Source of the DNA: Gammaproteobacteria bacterium LSUCC0096
GTDB taxonomy: Bacteria > Pseudomonadota > Gammaproteobacteria > Pseudomonadales > Litorivicinaceae
Reading direction: 5' to 3'
Length of the DNA: 64,000 bases
Assembly (NCBI GenBank): GCA_008087055.1
Contig: VIEA01000001.1
Coordinates: 522,342 to 586,341 of the forward strand
The notes under the pieces are model-generated. The model saw only the letters and a program-made list of their open reading frames with translations, was not told the DNA's origin and did not search any database. How positions within the stretch are numbered: position 1 is the first letter of the stretch; the number at the start of each line of letters is the position of its first letter. The position numbers and the translations under genes are program-made. This document shows positions 35,630 to 45,754 of this stretch, piece after piece.

Positions 35630-35967
35630 ATCTCGTTGTTACGCCTGAGGCGGTAGATCATCTGAAAGGTGCGCTTGCGCGCAACACAGATGCGACAGCC
35701 ATACGGTTAGGTGTGAAAACTTCCGGTTGCTCTGGTTATGCCTATGTTATTGATTATGCCAAAGCGCCAACAGACGCTGATCGCCTAATTGATGTCGATG
35801 GGCTCACTATTGTTGTTGATCCAATTTCTGAGCCCCTTCTTGCCGGGACGACGGTGGATTTGAAGATTGAAGGTGTGAATCGAACCTTGCGTTTCGATAA
35901 CCCGAATGTCGTCAGTGAGTGCGGATGTGGCGAGAGCTTTGCGGTTGGGGCCTCTGTTCCCCTATAA
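35626..35967 (+). CDS. iscA: A-type Fe-S carrier, IscA-like
   Basis: A 113-residue A-type carrier with the three invariant cysteines at 35 (GCSGYAYV) and 99/101 (CGCGESF), the same numbering as IscA and ErpA. It starts in an ATGA overlap with iscS. In typical gammaproteobacterial operons iscU lies between the two; here it is missing, so this protein may take over more of the carrier or scaffold work. ErpA or SufA as alternative assignments cannot be excluded, but the isc context favours IscA. Confidence 0.88.
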   Translation: MNLVVTPEAVDHLKGALARNTDATAIRLGVKTSGCSGYAYVIDYAKAPTDADRLIDVDGLTIVVDPISEPLLAGTTVDLKIEGVNRTLRFDNPNVVSECGCGESFAVGASVPL

Positions 35968-35968
35968 T
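35939..35968 (+). promoter_or_regulatory. candidate ndk promoter
   Basis: A perfect TATAAT (35963-35968) overlaps the iscA stop. A TTGCGG lies 18 bases upstream in the iscA coding end. It is placed about 45 bases before the ndk start, separating ndk-rlmN from the isc pair. Confidence 0.6.
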
Positions 35969-36012
35969 CCGCGCCCGGAATAGTCCGAACCAAGTTTTAA
36001 GGAGAAGCCGTC

Positions 36013-36438
36013 GTGGCAATCGAACGTACTCTATCTATTATCAAGCCTGATGCTGTTGCGAAAAATGTCATCGGTCAAATCGAAAGCCGTTTTGAAGCAG
36101 CGGGTCTCACAATTGTTGCTATGAAAATGCTGCAGCTCGACGACGAGCTAGCCGGTGGCTTCTATGCCGAGCATAAAGAGCGTCCTTTTTATGCAGATTT
36201 GGTTGGCTTTATGACTTCTGGCCCTGTCGTTGTTCAGGTTCTAGAAGGTGAAAACGCGATTGCGAAGAACCGTGAATTAATGGGTGCAACAAACCCCAAA
36301 GAAGCGGCGGCAGGAACGATCCGCGCTGATTTCGCTGAAAGCATTGATGCGAATGCTGTGCATGGTTCAGATAGCCCTGAGAGTGCAGCTCGTGAAGTGG
36401 CTTATTTCTTCCAAGCGTCTGAAATCTGCTCGCGCTAA
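36013..36438 (+). CDS. ndk: nucleoside diphosphate kinase
   Basis: A 141-residue Ndk (family usual length about 143) that equilibrates NTP and NDP pools. The phosphohistidine is in [12 protein letters not shown]. The N-terminal [17 protein letters not shown] and [19 protein letters not shown] are typical. GTG start with AAGGAG upstream, as homologues begin MAIERT. Its stop is directly followed by the ATG of rlmN, so the two are coupled. Confidence 0.97.
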   Translation: MAIERTLSIIKPDAVAKNVIGQIESRFEAAGLTIVAMKMLQLDDELAGGFYAEHKERPFYADLVGFMTSGPVVVQVLEGENAIAKNRELMGATNPKEAAAGTIRADFAESIDANAVHGSDSPESAAREVAYFFQASEICSR

Positions 36439-37569
36439 ATGAGTGATTCATCGGTTGAGAGGGTTAACCTGCTTGGATTAACCCTTCCAAAAATGGAAGA
36501 GTTCTTCCTCTCAATCGGTGAGAAGAAGTTTCGTGGCGCACAAATGGTGAAGTGGATTCACCAGCAAGGCGTCACAGACTTCGATCAAATGACGAATCTC
36601 TCCAAGCCGTTAAGAGATCGACTCAAAGAAATGGCCGAAGTCAGGCCGCCCCAAGTGGTTTTCCAGGGTGATTCCGAAGATGGAACTCGTAAGTGGCTGA
36701 TGGAAGTGGACGGTGGTTCAAAGGTTGAGACTGTCTATATCCCAGAGGGTGACCGCGGAACCTTGTGCGTATCTTCACAGGTCGGATGCTCGCTTGATTG
36801 CAGCTTCTGCGCAACTGGCAAGCAGGGCTTCAATAAGAATCTGACTGCTGCCGAAATCATCGGCCAAGTATTTTTAGCTGCGAAATCGTTTGGATTGCCT
36901 GTCAAAGATTCTCAAAAACGCGCTGTGACGAATGTTGTGATGATGGGCATGGGTGAGCCCTTGTTGAACTTTGAACCGGTGGTCGACGCGATGAGTTTGA
37001 TGCTTGAGGATCAGGCTTACTGTTTGTCCAAGCGCCGGGTGACTTTGTCGACATCGGGTGTTGTTCCAAATCTGAATGAACTGGCAAAAGTGACCGATGT
37101 TGCTTTGGCTGTTTCTCTGCATGCACCCACTGACGCGCTTCGTGATGAGTTGGTCCCAATTAATCGAAAATACCCGATCGCAGTGCTGTTTGAGAGTATC
37201 CGAAACTACCTGGATGGTTTGAGCGATAACCGATCAGTGACTTTCGAATACACAATGCTGAAAGGTGTCAACGATTCAGATGAACAAGCCCGTGAGCTGT
37301 CTAAGCTTGCAAAGACAGTTCGGTGCAAGATTAACTTGATCCCGTTCAATCCTTTCCCAGGCACGCAATACGAAGTGAGTTCTCGAAATAGAATTTATGC
37401 ATTCCAGCGGATTCTTTTGAATGATGGTCACGTTGTGACAGTGCGAAAAACCCGCGGTGATGACATCGATGCAGCCTGTGGTCAGTTGGCAGGACAGGTT
37501 GCTGATAAAACCAAGCGTTCTGCTCGCTATATTCAAATGCAAGACGTTACGGAACAGGTGACGCATTGA
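36439..37569 (+). CDS. rlmN: dual-specificity RNA methyltransferase RlmN
   Basis: A 376-residue radical SAM enzyme that methylates C2 of A2503 in 23S rRNA and A37 in some tRNAs. The radical SAM motif is the Cys triad in [17 protein letters not shown]. The two catalytic cysteines are expected in the KVGCSLDC-adjacent and C-terminal regions; the [17 protein letters not shown] segment holds the late one. [11 protein letters not shown] and [12 protein letters not shown] are strongly conserved. It precedes pilF, as in Pseudomonas. Confidence 0.97.
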   Translation: MSDSSVERVNLLGLTLPKMEEFFLSIGEKKFRGAQMVKWIHQQGVTDFDQMTNLSKPLRDRLKEMAEVRPPQVVFQGDSEDGTRKWLMEVDGGSKVETVYIPEGDRGTLCVSSQVGCSLDCSFCATGKQGFNKNLTAAEIIGQVFLAAKSFGLPVKDSQKRAVTNVVMMGMGEPLLNFEPVVDAMSLMLEDQAYCLSKRRVTLSTSGVVPNLNELAKVTDVALAVSLHAPTDALRDELVPINRKYPIAVLFESIRNYLDGLSDNRSVTFEYTMLKGVNDSDEQARELSKLAKTVRCKINLIPFNPFPGTQYEVSSRNRIYAFQRILLNDGHVVTVRKTRGDDIDAACGQLAGQVADKTKRSARYIQMQDVTEQVTH

Positions 37570-38261
37570 TCCGGCGGATGGTGTTTTCATGCACCATCCT
37601 CTGTCAATTCTTACTCAGTGGTTGTCAGATTTTTCCTACAAGCACATCTGATGATTTCAGTCGTGTTCGCCCACTTCTTGATCTCGCAGATGCTCACATT
37701 GCGCGAGGCGATCTGACTCGGGCATTACCCTTGGTCATTCAAGCAGAGTCAATCGCACCTGACGTTGAGTCCGTACAGCTCAAACGAGCACAAATCCTAG
37801 TGCGTCAGGGAGACTTAATGCATGCGGCCCGGTTATATGAGCGATTGGATGAGCACTCACCGGCTGTCAGTTTGGCTTATGCGAAGTTTCTGAAAGACTC
37901 TGGAGCGCCTGATCAAGCACTTGATATGCTTACTGTTGCCTGTGAATCAGTTGATTTTGTCAATCGCTATGAGGCACTCAAGATTCGGGCTTCACTATTG
38001 ATTGATGCAGGACAATTCGATGCAGCAGCTAGTGATTTGTCCAAGCTTGCTAAGATGAAAATAGCAGATTCAGAGATTCAGTTGCTACGCATTCAGGTCG
38101 AACTGAAGCGTGGTTCCATTGAGCAAGCAGCGCTCCTGTATCAAGCGCTGACGAGCACTCAAAAGATGACACCAGAGGTCCGTCGAGTCGAAAAAGAGTT
38201 TCAGAGGATTCGGGGTCAATTAAAGATTGTTGGACGGGATTTTGGTCAAAACAACTTCTGA
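37566..38261 (+). CDS. pilF: PilF/PilW-like TPR lipoprotein
   Basis: A 231-residue lipoprotein. It has a type II signal peptide with lipobox LLSGC (Cys20), followed by TPR-like repeats from about residue 35 to 215. Its place between rlmN and rodZ-ispG matches PilF (PilW), the outer-membrane pilotin that assembles the PilQ secretin of type IV pili. The first start, a TTG in a TTGA overlap with rlmN, keeps the two arginines of MIRRMVF needed for export. The later ATG at 37578 would remove them. The sequence is diverged from typical PilF, so the function rests mainly on context. Confidence 0.7.
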   Translation: MIRRMVFSCTILCQFLLSGCQIFPTSTSDDFSRVRPLLDLADAHIARGDLTRALPLVIQAESIAPDVESVQLKRAQILVRQGDLMHAARLYERLDEHSPAVSLAYAKFLKDSGAPDQALDMLTVACESVDFVNRYEALKIRASLLIDAGQFDAAASDLSKLAKMKIADSEIQLLRIQVELKRGSIEQAALLYQALTSTQKMTPEVRRVEKEFQRIRGQLKIVGRDFGQNNF

Positions 38262-38297
38262 TGTATGATTCTTTCGTACTCATTTCAGAAAAGTTGT

Positions 38298-39536
38298 ATG
38301 TCGACAGAAAACACTGAAACAACTGTGAATCCATCAACTGGATTGCCAGGGTCTCTTTTGAGACAAGCGCGCGAAGAGAAAGGGCTGACAATCGATGAGA
38401 TGTCAGCAATTTCAAACCTCACAAAACAAGTCATCCGTGGAATCGAGTCTGACGACTATTCTGAACTTGCGGGGTTAAGTTTCGTCCGTGGTTATCTGAA
38501 ACTTTACGCTAAAAAGCTTGGGGTGAATGAATCAGACGTTGTTGAGCCATTCGACCGCTGGAAGGCTGAGCAGTCGGGTGAGCCAGTTCAAGCCACGTCG
38601 ACTGCAGGGGTTGGGGTCCAAGAGCCATCTTCTGGACCAAGTCAGAGCACGATGATTGCCGCTGCGGCTGTTGTCGTTGTATTAATTGTCGCGGGTGCTG
38701 TGATCTCGTATATGGATTCTGACGAACCAGAGCCTGAAGTCGCAGTGGTATTGCCTCAAAATGAGCCCTCCGATCTGCCGCTGCCGACCGCACCAGAATC
38801 TGGCGACAATACAACAGCGGACCAAAACATAAGCGAGACTGTGATTGCAGGTGCTGAGACAGCTTCTACCGAATCTCAAGGGGATCAAGTAGCCGTAGCG
38901 GAAGACGCTACTGAGACGCCAGCTACCGAAAAGCAAAAGTTGGCTGAAATCGAAAAGGTCGAGGACGTTGCTCAGGTGGAAAAGGAGCCAGAGCCTAAGA
39001 AGCCTGTTCAACCGGCTGAGCCTCCAAAAGTGGTCAAAAAAGTTGAGCCAAAAATTGAAAAGCCTGTTGCTGAAAAGGTCGAGACACCCGAAGAGAGGCA
39101 ACCGGTTGTTGTATCTTCGGGTAATTTGAGTCAAGGCGGTCGTGTGATCGCTGAAGCAAGTGGTCTTGCACCAGCGCCAACTGAGCCCGTTCAGACGACT
39201 CAAGTAAGTCCAGGCCAGGATGATGGATTGCGGGTGTTATCAGAAACTGTTACCGGCCCATCTGCAGATCAACTTGCCATGGGCGCGCGCGGGCGTCTAG
39301 AGATTGAGTTTACGGGTGAGTCTTGGGTCGAGGTTCGTGATGCAAGAGGTCGCCTCATACTGGCTGACCTGATGACACCTGAAAAAGATGTTAATCTCGA
39401 TACGTACGGGCCAGTTGAAGTCTTGGTGGGTGCTGTGAGTTTGAGTACTGTCACCTTTAATGGTGAGACGCAGGATCTGAAAAAGAAGGCGTACCAAGAC
39501 GTCGCTCGCATTACGTTAGGAGCCGAGACGAATTGA
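38298..39536 (+). CDS. rodZ: cytoskeletal protein RodZ
   Basis: A 412-residue bitopic inner-membrane protein. The cytoplasmic HTH (about 15-85) includes [20 protein letters not shown] and [16 protein letters not shown]. The transmembrane helix is about [19 protein letters not shown] (119-137). A long periplasmic Pro/Lys/Glu-rich linker follows, and the DUF4115 domain is at the end ([20 protein letters not shown]). In E. coli RodZ links MreB to the wall-synthesis machinery. The frame extends 11 codons upstream without a supporting site, so ATG 38298 is used. It overlaps ispG by four bases. Confidence 0.9.
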   Translation: MSTENTETTVNPSTGLPGSLLRQAREEKGLTIDEMSAISNLTKQVIRGIESDDYSELAGLSFVRGYLKLYAKKLGVNESDVVEPFDRWKAEQSGEPVQATSTAGVGVQEPSSGPSQSTMIAAAAVVVVLIVAGAVISYMDSDEPEPEVAVVLPQNEPSDLPLPTAPESGDNTTADQNISETVIAGAETASTESQGDQVAVAEDATETPATEKQKLAEIEKVEDVAQVEKEPEPKKPVQPAEPPKVVKKVEPKIEKPVAEKVETPEERQPVVVSSGNLSQGGRVIAEASGLAPAPTEPVQTTQVSPGQDDGLRVLSETVTGPSADQLAMGARGRLEIEFTGESWVEVRDARGRLILADLMTPEKDVNLDTYGPVEVLVGAVSLSTVTFNGETQDLKKKAYQDVARITLGAETN

Positions 39537-40657
39537 TCGAATCGCCGATTAAGCGCCGTCAATCCCGTCAAATTCACGTTGGTTCTGTAGCAATCGGAGG
39601 CGATGCCCCGATTGCTGTGCAATCAATGACCAACACCAATACTTGCGATATTGAAGCTACTGTGGCGCAAATCGAGGCAATCGTGGATGCAGGTGCTGAT
39701 CTTGTGCGAGTGTCTGTGCCGACAATGGAGGCCGCCGATGCGTTTGGCGAGATTCGCTCAAAGGTGTCCGTGCCACTGGTTGCTGATATCCACTTTGACC
39801 ACAAAATTGCACTGAAAGTGATTGAACTTGGCGTTGATTGTTTGCGTATCAACCCAGGGAATATTGGTCGAGAAGATCGTGTTCGAGCAGTCGTCTCATC
39901 ATGCCGTGATCATGGTGTTCCGATCCGAATCGGGGTCAATGCGGGATCGCTCGAAAAAGATTTGCAGAAAAAGTACGGCGAACCAACACCCGATGCGCTT
40001 GTTGAATCGGCGATGCGTCATATCGATATTCTCGATCGCTTGGATTTCCAGGAATTTAAAGTCAGTCTGAAAGCGAGCGAAATCTTCATGACTGTCGCGG
40101 CATACCGAAAGATCGCGAATCAAATCGAGCAACCGCTGCATTTAGGAATTACGGAAGCTGGTGGTTTGCGTAGCGGGACTGTGAAGTCGGCAGCAGGCCT
40201 TGGTATGTTGCTGATGGATGGAATTGGCGACACGTTACGTATCTCTCTTGCTGCTGATCCGGTCGAGGAAGTGAAAGTCGGATTTGATTTGTTGCGCTCA
40301 CTTCGATTGCGTTCACGTGGCATCAATTTCATCGCGTGCCCGAGTTGTTCGCGCCAAACGTTTGATGTCATCGGCACCATGAATCAGCTTGAGGCACGAC
40401 TTGAAGATGTGAAAACACCTCTGAACGTCGCTGTTATTGGCTGCGTTGTGAATGGTCCTGGTGAAGCGAAAGAAGCTGATTTGGGATTTACTGGGGGAAA
40501 TCCCGACAGTCTCGCGTTATTCATCGATGGTAAACCGGCAGCACGACTTCCTGGGTCAGATTTTCTCGATGAACTTGAGTCGATGATTCGAAAGCAAGCT
40601 GAGATTAAGGAACATGCGCGCACCGATTTGATCGCGCATTCAACGGACACACATTAA
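39533..40657 (+). CDS. ispG: 4-hydroxy-3-methylbut-2-en-1-yl diphosphate synthase
   Basis: A 374-residue IspG (GcpE), the penultimate MEP-pathway enzyme, converting MEcPP to HMBPP. The [4Fe-4S] cysteines are two in [11 protein letters not shown] and one in [45 protein letters not shown] and KEDLQ-type [16 protein letters not shown] match E. coli IspG almost residue by residue. The start is a TTG in a TTGA overlap with rodZ. The next Met comes only after the conserved PIAVQSM, so a TTG start is forced. Confidence 0.97.
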   Translation: MIESPIKRRQSRQIHVGSVAIGGDAPIAVQSMTNTNTCDIEATVAQIEAIVDAGADLVRVSVPTMEAADAFGEIRSKVSVPLVADIHFDHKIALKVIELGVDCLRINPGNIGREDRVRAVVSSCRDHGVPIRIGVNAGSLEKDLQKKYGEPTPDALVESAMRHIDILDRLDFQEFKVSLKASEIFMTVAAYRKIANQIEQPLHLGITEAGGLRSGTVKSAAGLGMLLMDGIGDTLRISLAADPVEEVKVGFDLLRSLRLRSRGINFIACPSCSRQTFDVIGTMNQLEARLEDVKTPLNVAVIGCVVNGPGEAKEADLGFTGGNPDSLALFIDGKPAARLPGSDFLDELESMIRKQAEIKEHARTDLIAHSTDTH

Positions 40658-41931
40658 TGGCGATTCAATCAGTGCGGGGAATGCCAGATATTCTCCCCGA
40701 ACAGGCGGGCGCGTGGCGCTATCTTGAACAGCAAGCGCAACGCATTTTTAGCGCGCATGGTTTAACGCAAATACGTACCCCAATCGTCGAAGATACCGCT
40801 TTATTTGCTCGATCAATTGGTGATGTCACCGACATTGTCGAAAAAGAGATGTACACCTTTGAGGACCGCTCGGGTGACAGCCTAACCCTGCGGCCAGAGC
40901 TCACCGCGGGCGTTGTGCGGGCTGCCATTGAACACGGCCTCCTGCATAACCAAACACAGCGTCTATGGTACCAAGGACCTGCTTTTCGACATGAGAGGCC
41001 ACAGAAAGGCCGGTATCGGCAGTTCCACCAAATTGGCGTGGAGTGTTTTGGTATTTCTGATGCATTGATGGATGCGGAACTGATCGAAATGACTGATCAG
41101 TTATGGAAACAGTTGCGGATTCGTGATTCAGTGACGCTTGAGCTCAACTCAATTGGATCACCTGAAGCCCGAGCCCGCTACCGTGCTGCGCTTGTTGATT
41201 TTCTGTCATCGCGGAAAGATCAGTTGGACGAGGACAGCCAGTCCCGCCTTGAACGGAGTCCTCTACGTATTCTGGATTCAAAAAACGAATCAACACAGGC
41301 GCTCTTGGGTGATGCGCCGTCGTTGATGGATTATTTGACAGACGATGATCGTGAACACTTTGCCGTTTTAACCCAAGCGCTCGAAGAAGCTGGAATTGAG
41401 TTTCGTATCAATCCCCGGTTAGTGCGTGGTCTCGACTATTACGGGCGCACCGTTTTTGAGTGGACCACCCAAGCCCTCGGAGCCCAGGGCACTATTTGTG
41501 GTGGTGGTCGCTATGATGGGCTGGTCGAGCATCTTGGTGGACGATCAACTCCCGGTGTTGGTTTTGCGCTTGGAATGGAGCGCGTGGTTCTTTTGATGGA
41601 ATCGTTAAATGTGATTCCAGATTCTTATCAGACCCAAGCCGATGTATATTTAATGCCACAACAGATTGAGTGTGAGTCTAGTATTCGACGATTGGCGCGC
41701 GATCTTAGATCTCAGTTTCCTACCCTTCGCGTCATGACCCACATCGGTGGCGGCAGCCTGAAAAGTCAGTTGAAAAAGGCGGATAAGTCAGGAGCTGAAA
41801 TCGGCATAATTATCGGGCAAATGGAACTTGAGAGTGGCCACATTGTCTATAAGCCACTGCGTGGTGGAGACCAAGAAACATTGACCGAAGCTGAACTGCT
41901 TCACCGAATTTCAGAATTAAAGGATGCATGA
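40657..41931 (+). CDS. hisS: histidyl-tRNA synthetase
   Basis: A 424-residue class II synthetase. Motif 2 lies around GPAFRHERPQKGRYRQFHQ. Motif 3 is GVGFALGMERVVLLM. Histidine-specific signatures are LRPELTAGVVRA and RGLDYYGRTVFEW. The C-terminal anticodon-binding domain begins at about 325. The first base of its ATG is the last base of the ispG stop. It overlaps yfgM by four bases. Confidence 0.97.
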   Translation: MAIQSVRGMPDILPEQAGAWRYLEQQAQRIFSAHGLTQIRTPIVEDTALFARSIGDVTDIVEKEMYTFEDRSGDSLTLRPELTAGVVRAAIEHGLLHNQTQRLWYQGPAFRHERPQKGRYRQFHQIGVECFGISDALMDAELIEMTDQLWKQLRIRDSVTLELNSIGSPEARARYRAALVDFLSSRKDQLDEDSQSRLERSPLRILDSKNESTQALLGDAPSLMDYLTDDDREHFAVLTQALEEAGIEFRINPRLVRGLDYYGRTVFEWTTQALGAQGTICGGGRYDGLVEHLGGRSTPGVGFALGMERVVLLMESLNVIPDSYQTQADVYLMPQQIECESSIRRLARDLRSQFPTLRVMTHIGGGSLKSQLKKADKSGAEIGIIIGQMELESGHIVYKPLRGGDQETLTEAELLHRISELKDA

Positions 41932-42590
41932 TGGATTATTTAAAGACCGATGAAGAACAGGGTGAAGCCCTCAAACGCTGGCTTGCCCAAAATGGTCTTG
42001 GTTTATTGATTGCGATTGCAGTTGGTGTTGGGTCAGTTCTTGGATATCAGCAGTGGCAGCAATATCAAATCAATCAGCAGTCAGATGCTGCAGGTCGATA
42101 TCAAGAACTGATTGAGCTGTCTGCGGTCAATTTTTCCGAGCAAGATACGGATGCAGACTATGAACGTCTACTAACAGTTGCTGACGGTCTTCGTCAGTCA
42201 CATGCTGGCAGTAACTATGCGGCACTGGGTGCAGGGATTGTTGCTGCGCAAGCAGTCGAGCGTGGTGATTTTGATTTGGCAGTGAGTCAGCTAACGTATG
42301 CAGAAGCTGAACTTGAGTTACCAGAATTAAAAGCAATGGCGTCACTTCGCTTAGCGCGGCTTGAACTCGAACTTGGCCAAGGTGATGCGGCGCTGAGTCG
42401 CGTGCGTTCAATGTCAGCCGAGTTCTTTAAAGGCTCTCGTAGTGAACTGGAAGGCGATATTCTGGTCGCTTTAGAGAAACCGCTTGAGGCGCGTGATGCG
42501 TATTTGAAAGCTCAAGCCTCGCTGACCGAGGCGGGGTTAAACACCGCTGTCGTCGATCTAAAATTATCTGCATTACCTGAGGGTTCCTAA
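41928..42590 (+). CDS. yfgM: YfgM-like inner-membrane TPR protein
   Basis: A 220-residue protein with one N-terminal transmembrane helix (about 23-42, LGLLIAIAVGVGSVLGYQQW) and a periplasmic TPR-like part. The cytoplasmic start MDYLKTDEEQGEALKRWL is typical of YfgM, a SecYEG-associated protein that helps hand exported proteins to periplasmic chaperones. It lies between hisS and bamB, as in E. coli and Pseudomonas. Alternative starts are ATG 41928 and 41931. Confidence 0.9.
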   Translation: MMDYLKTDEEQGEALKRWLAQNGLGLLIAIAVGVGSVLGYQQWQQYQINQQSDAAGRYQELIELSAVNFSEQDTDADYERLLTVADGLRQSHAGSNYAALGAGIVAAQAVERGDFDLAVSQLTYAEAELELPELKAMASLRLARLELELGQGDAALSRVRSMSAEFFKGSRSELEGDILVALEKPLEARDAYLKAQASLTEAGLNTAVVDLKLSALPEGS

Positions 42591-43711
42591 TGCATCGTTT
42601 GTTGAGTTTGGGCGTTGTGCTTGCACTAGCTGGGTGCTCGAGCGCTCCTGAAAAGCCTGATCCCACTCCCCTTGAGCGAATTACCGAGCTTGTTGAGCTG
42701 GATGATGTTGAATCAGCGTCTCTCGGAGGTGGTGATCAAACCGGGTTGAGTCCTGCAGTTGATGGCGATGTGATCGCTGCTGCATCCGCTGGGGGTGATG
42801 TGTATTTGCTCAACCCAGCGTTGGATGAGTTGTGGGATGTCGATATCGATCGATCGATCGTCGGTGGAGCAGCTCTCAACAGTTCGGCGGTGTATGTTGC
42901 AACCGCAGACGCGGCTCTAGTCGCGTTGTCTCGAGAGACAGGTGATGTGCTATTCGAAGTTGCACTTCCGAGTAATTCGACCGTGCCTCCGATCGCGACA
43001 GACACACTGGTGTTTGTGAAAACTCAGATTGGTCAGTTGCTCGCCTTAAACGCATCAACCGGTGACACTGTTTGGTTCGAAGAAGCCCAAGAGAGCGGGG
43101 TCGGTATCCGTGGAGGTGCACCGATGACACTCGTCGATGATGTACTGTTTGTCTTGTGGGAGTCTGGCCGGATAGTCAGTTATCAAGCAGCGACTGGCCG
43201 TATTCTGTGGGAGCGACAAGTGGCTGTTTCGCGCGGTCGAAGCCCGCTTGAGCGGATTGTTGACTCAAAAGGTGCGCCTTCGGTACGCAATAACCTTGTT
43301 GCGACTGCGACCCGTAACGGACAGGTGAGTCTTTTGGATGCGCGGAACGGTCAGTTGATCTGGAGTTTAGACTCTGATGCATATCCTGGCGCACTACTCG
43401 CGTTTAACGCAGTTACGGTTGTTGAGACTGACGGAACAATCTCAGCCTATAGTGCGCAGTCTGGTGAATCATTATGGACCACTGAAGCGCTTAAATATCG
43501 AGAATTAAGTCCTCCAGTTGTTATTGCTGACTCGATAGGTGTGGTCGATCTTGAAGGAGAACTGCATCTCTTGGACCCAGCCAATGGGTCGATCATTGGC
43601 CGTATTGATGTCGGTGGCGACAAAGGAAAAGTTGCTCCAGTCGCGATTGAGAATGGCGTGCTTGTTCAGTTGCTCGATGGCCGATTAAGCCGTGTGGAAG
43701 TGATTCGTTGA
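42590..43711 (+). CDS. bamB: outer-membrane assembly lipoprotein BamB
   Basis: A 373-residue lipoprotein with a type II signal ([16 protein letters not shown], lipidated Cys16) and an eight-bladed PQQ-like beta-propeller. The blades are visible as repeats such as [47 protein letters not shown] and [16 protein letters not shown]. It is part of the BAM complex that inserts outer-membrane beta-barrels. The TGA stop overlaps the TTG of der. Confidence 0.95.
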   Translation: MHRLLSLGVVLALAGCSSAPEKPDPTPLERITELVELDDVESASLGGGDQTGLSPAVDGDVIAAASAGGDVYLLNPALDELWDVDIDRSIVGGAALNSSAVYVATADAALVALSRETGDVLFEVALPSNSTVPPIATDTLVFVKTQIGQLLALNASTGDTVWFEEAQESGVGIRGGAPMTLVDDVLFVLWESGRIVSYQAATGRILWERQVAVSRGRSPLERIVDSKGAPSVRNNLVATATRNGQVSLLDARNGQLIWSLDSDAYPGALLAFNAVTVVETDGTISAYSAQSGESLWTTEALKYRELSPPVVIADSIGVVDLEGELHLLDPANGSIIGRIDVGGDKGKVAPVAIENGVLVQLLDGRLSRVEVIR

Positions 43712-45120
43712 ACACCCCAGTCATTGCCCTCGTTGGTCGACCCAATGTCGGTAAGTCAACGTTATTTAATCGACTCACGCGAAGCCGTGACGCGCTTGTT
43801 GCTGATTACGCGGGCTTAACGCGTGATCGCAAATATGGACGGGCGTTGTTATCCGGTCATCCGTTTCTTTTGATCGATACTGGTGGACTGACCGGCGGCG
43901 AGGCCGGAATTGATGCAGCAATGGCGGAGCAGTCCAAAGCAGCGATTGAGGAAGCCGATGCAGTGGTCTTTATGGTCGATGCGACCAGTGGTGTTGCAGC
44001 ATCCGACCAAACAGTCGCCGACATGCTTCGGAGAACAGATAAGCCAGTTTGGCTCGTCGCTAACAAGATTGATGGTCAAAATGCAGATGTGGCCTTGGCC
44101 GACTTTTACGGGCTTGGTTTCGGTGAACCACAGGCAATCGCTGCATCCCACGGTCGTGGAGTGGGTACGCTAAGTGATCAACTGCTGGAGCATTTTGGTC
44201 TGCTTGACGTTGAGCCGCTCGACGCAAATGCTGAGCGTCAGAATGCACCTGGAATTCGGATTGGTGTTGTCGGTCGTCCGAACGTCGGAAAATCAACGCT
44301 TGTGAACCGTATGCTTGGTGAAGACCGGGTCGTCGTCTTTGATTTACCAGGTACAACGCGCGATTCAATTTATATCCCGTATGAGCGTCATGATGAAACC
44401 TACACACTCATTGATACAGCGGGTGTACGTCGTCGTGGACGCGTGAGTGAGACAGTCGAAAAGTTTTCTATTGTGAAAACCCTTCAGGCCATCGAAGACT
44501 CGCATGTCGTGATCTTGGTTGTTGACGCTCAGGAAGGTCTCGTTGAACAAGATATGCATCTGATGGGAACCGTCGTTGATTCCGGTCGTGCATTGGTTGT
44601 TGCTGTGAATAAATGGGACCATTTAGACCCTGATGTGCGAGAGAAGATTCGTGAGACCTTAAAACGTCGACTGAGTTTTATACCTTGGGCGAAAATTCAC
44701 TATATCTCTGCGCTGCATGGAACCGGGGTCGGTGATTTATATGGTTCAATCAAAGAAGCGTATGAAGCGGCTACCACGAAATTTTCAACCAATGCGCTAA
44801 CGCGCATTTTGGAAGATGCAGTTGCCGATCACCAGCCACCACTTGTACGTGGTCGACGAATCAAGCTGCGTTATGCACACCAAGGTGGTATGAATCCTCC
44901 TCGAATCATTATTCACGGGAATCAGACCAAAGATGTGCCAGAAGCCTATCGACGGTATTTAGAGAATATCTATCGTCGGGTGCTGAATATCACAGGATCA
45001 CCAGTCAAAATTGAATTCAAATCGGGTGAGAATCCGTTTGCAGGGCGTAAAAACAAACTCACTGATCGTCAAATTCAGCGAAAGCGACGTTTGATGAAAT
45101 TTGTGAAACAGAAAAAGTAA
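43708..45120 (+). CDS. der: ribosome biogenesis GTPase Der (EngA)
   Basis: A 470-residue double GTPase needed for 50S assembly. The first G domain has [20 protein letters not shown] and NKID. The second has [26 protein letters not shown] and NKWD. A C-terminal KH-like domain follows (about 360-450), and the protein ends in the usual basic stretch [19 protein letters not shown]. The start is a TTG inside a TTGA overlap with bamB, right before the conserved [13 protein letters not shown]; no ATG is available upstream of it. The 3' end touches the convergent Smr gene. Confidence 0.97.
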   Translation: MNTPVIALVGRPNVGKSTLFNRLTRSRDALVADYAGLTRDRKYGRALLSGHPFLLIDTGGLTGGEAGIDAAMAEQSKAAIEEADAVVFMVDATSGVAASDQTVADMLRRTDKPVWLVANKIDGQNADVALADFYGLGFGEPQAIAASHGRGVGTLSDQLLEHFGLLDVEPLDANAERQNAPGIRIGVVGRPNVGKSTLVNRMLGEDRVVVFDLPGTTRDSIYIPYERHDETYTLIDTAGVRRRGRVSETVEKFSIVKTLQAIEDSHVVILVVDAQEGLVEQDMHLMGTVVDSGRALVVAVNKWDHLDPDVREKIRETLKRRLSFIPWAKIHYISALHGTGVGDLYGSIKEAYEAATTKFSTNALTRILEDAVADHQPPLVRGRRIKLRYAHQGGMNPPRIIIHGNQTKDVPEAYRRYLENIYRRVLNITGSPVKIEFKSGENPFAGRKNKLTDRQIQRKRRLMKFVKQKK

Positions 45121-45678
45121 CTAAGTTCGCTCCCAGCGGTCATCAAAAAGACCGCTTGTCACTACGTTTACTACACCCACACCGCCGTCTGAGCGGCGAG
45201 CACTGGCAAATGCGACAATGTCAGGATTGTTTTTCAACCACCGATTCACGTAGGCCTTGAGCAGTGGACGCCCATCTTTACTGTGTCGACCAACACCGTG
45301 TGTGATTCTGATGTGGGTTAAGCGACGCTCTCTGATGGTCTGGAAAAGCGCTGTGATTGCATAAGCAGCTTCATCAACCGTGTAGCCGTGTAGATCGATT
45401 TCATATTGCGCTGGAAAGGGCGCCTCGTCGAGTAAGCCGAGAACCCGGCGGTCAACCTCATAAGCCACATATTCCAAAGGTTTGAGAGGATCGATGGGAG
45501 GCGGCTCCTCGGTAGATAAGCCATGATGAGCTCGAGCGGCGACTGTATCTTCAGCACGAGCACGAGCCGTCTCGATTTCATCAGAAGAGAGCACTTTTTT
45601 CGGGCGGATACGGATATCGCGCTCGATCGGCTCGACCCCCGTCTCTTGCATCAATGATTTAAATAAATCGTTAGACAT
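45121..45678 (-). CDS. Smr-domain protein
   Basis: A 185-residue protein with a C-terminal Smr domain. The DLHGYTVDEA motif begins at about residue 94, and HGVGRHSKDGRPLLKAYVNRWL completes the domain. The N-terminal half is a charged linker, typical of the SmrA/SmrB group. Its place divergent from prmB-aroC matches E. coli smrB (yfcN), an endonuclease that cuts mRNA between collided ribosomes. The HGxG segment is closer to the SmrA type, so the exact orthologue is open. Confidence 0.85.
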   Translation of the reverse strand: MSNDLFKSLMQETGVEPIERDIRIRPKKVLSSDEIETARARAEDTVAARAHHGLSTEEPPPIDPLKPLEYVAYEVDRRVLGLLDEAPFPAQYEIDLHGYTVDEAAYAITALFQTIRERRLTHIRITHGVGRHSKDGRPLLKAYVNRWLKNNPDIVAFASARRSDGGVGVVNVVTSGLFDDRWERT

Positions 45679-45754
45679 GTTGTAACCATAGGGGGTGAAT
45701 CTAAACTTTCAAAGTCTTCTTGCTCTCAAAGCAGCATCTGTCTAGTCTTCCGGC

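Noticed and set aside
38682-39203. 173-codon minus-strand frame opposite rodZ
   Set aside because: Low-complexity Leu/Phe/Trp/Arg shadow of the Pro/Lys/Glu-rich RodZ linker, with no ribosome site.
43720-44330. Two near-identical GRPNVGKST segments suggesting a duplication
   Set aside because: Der normally contains two tandem G domains, so the repeat is a family feature.
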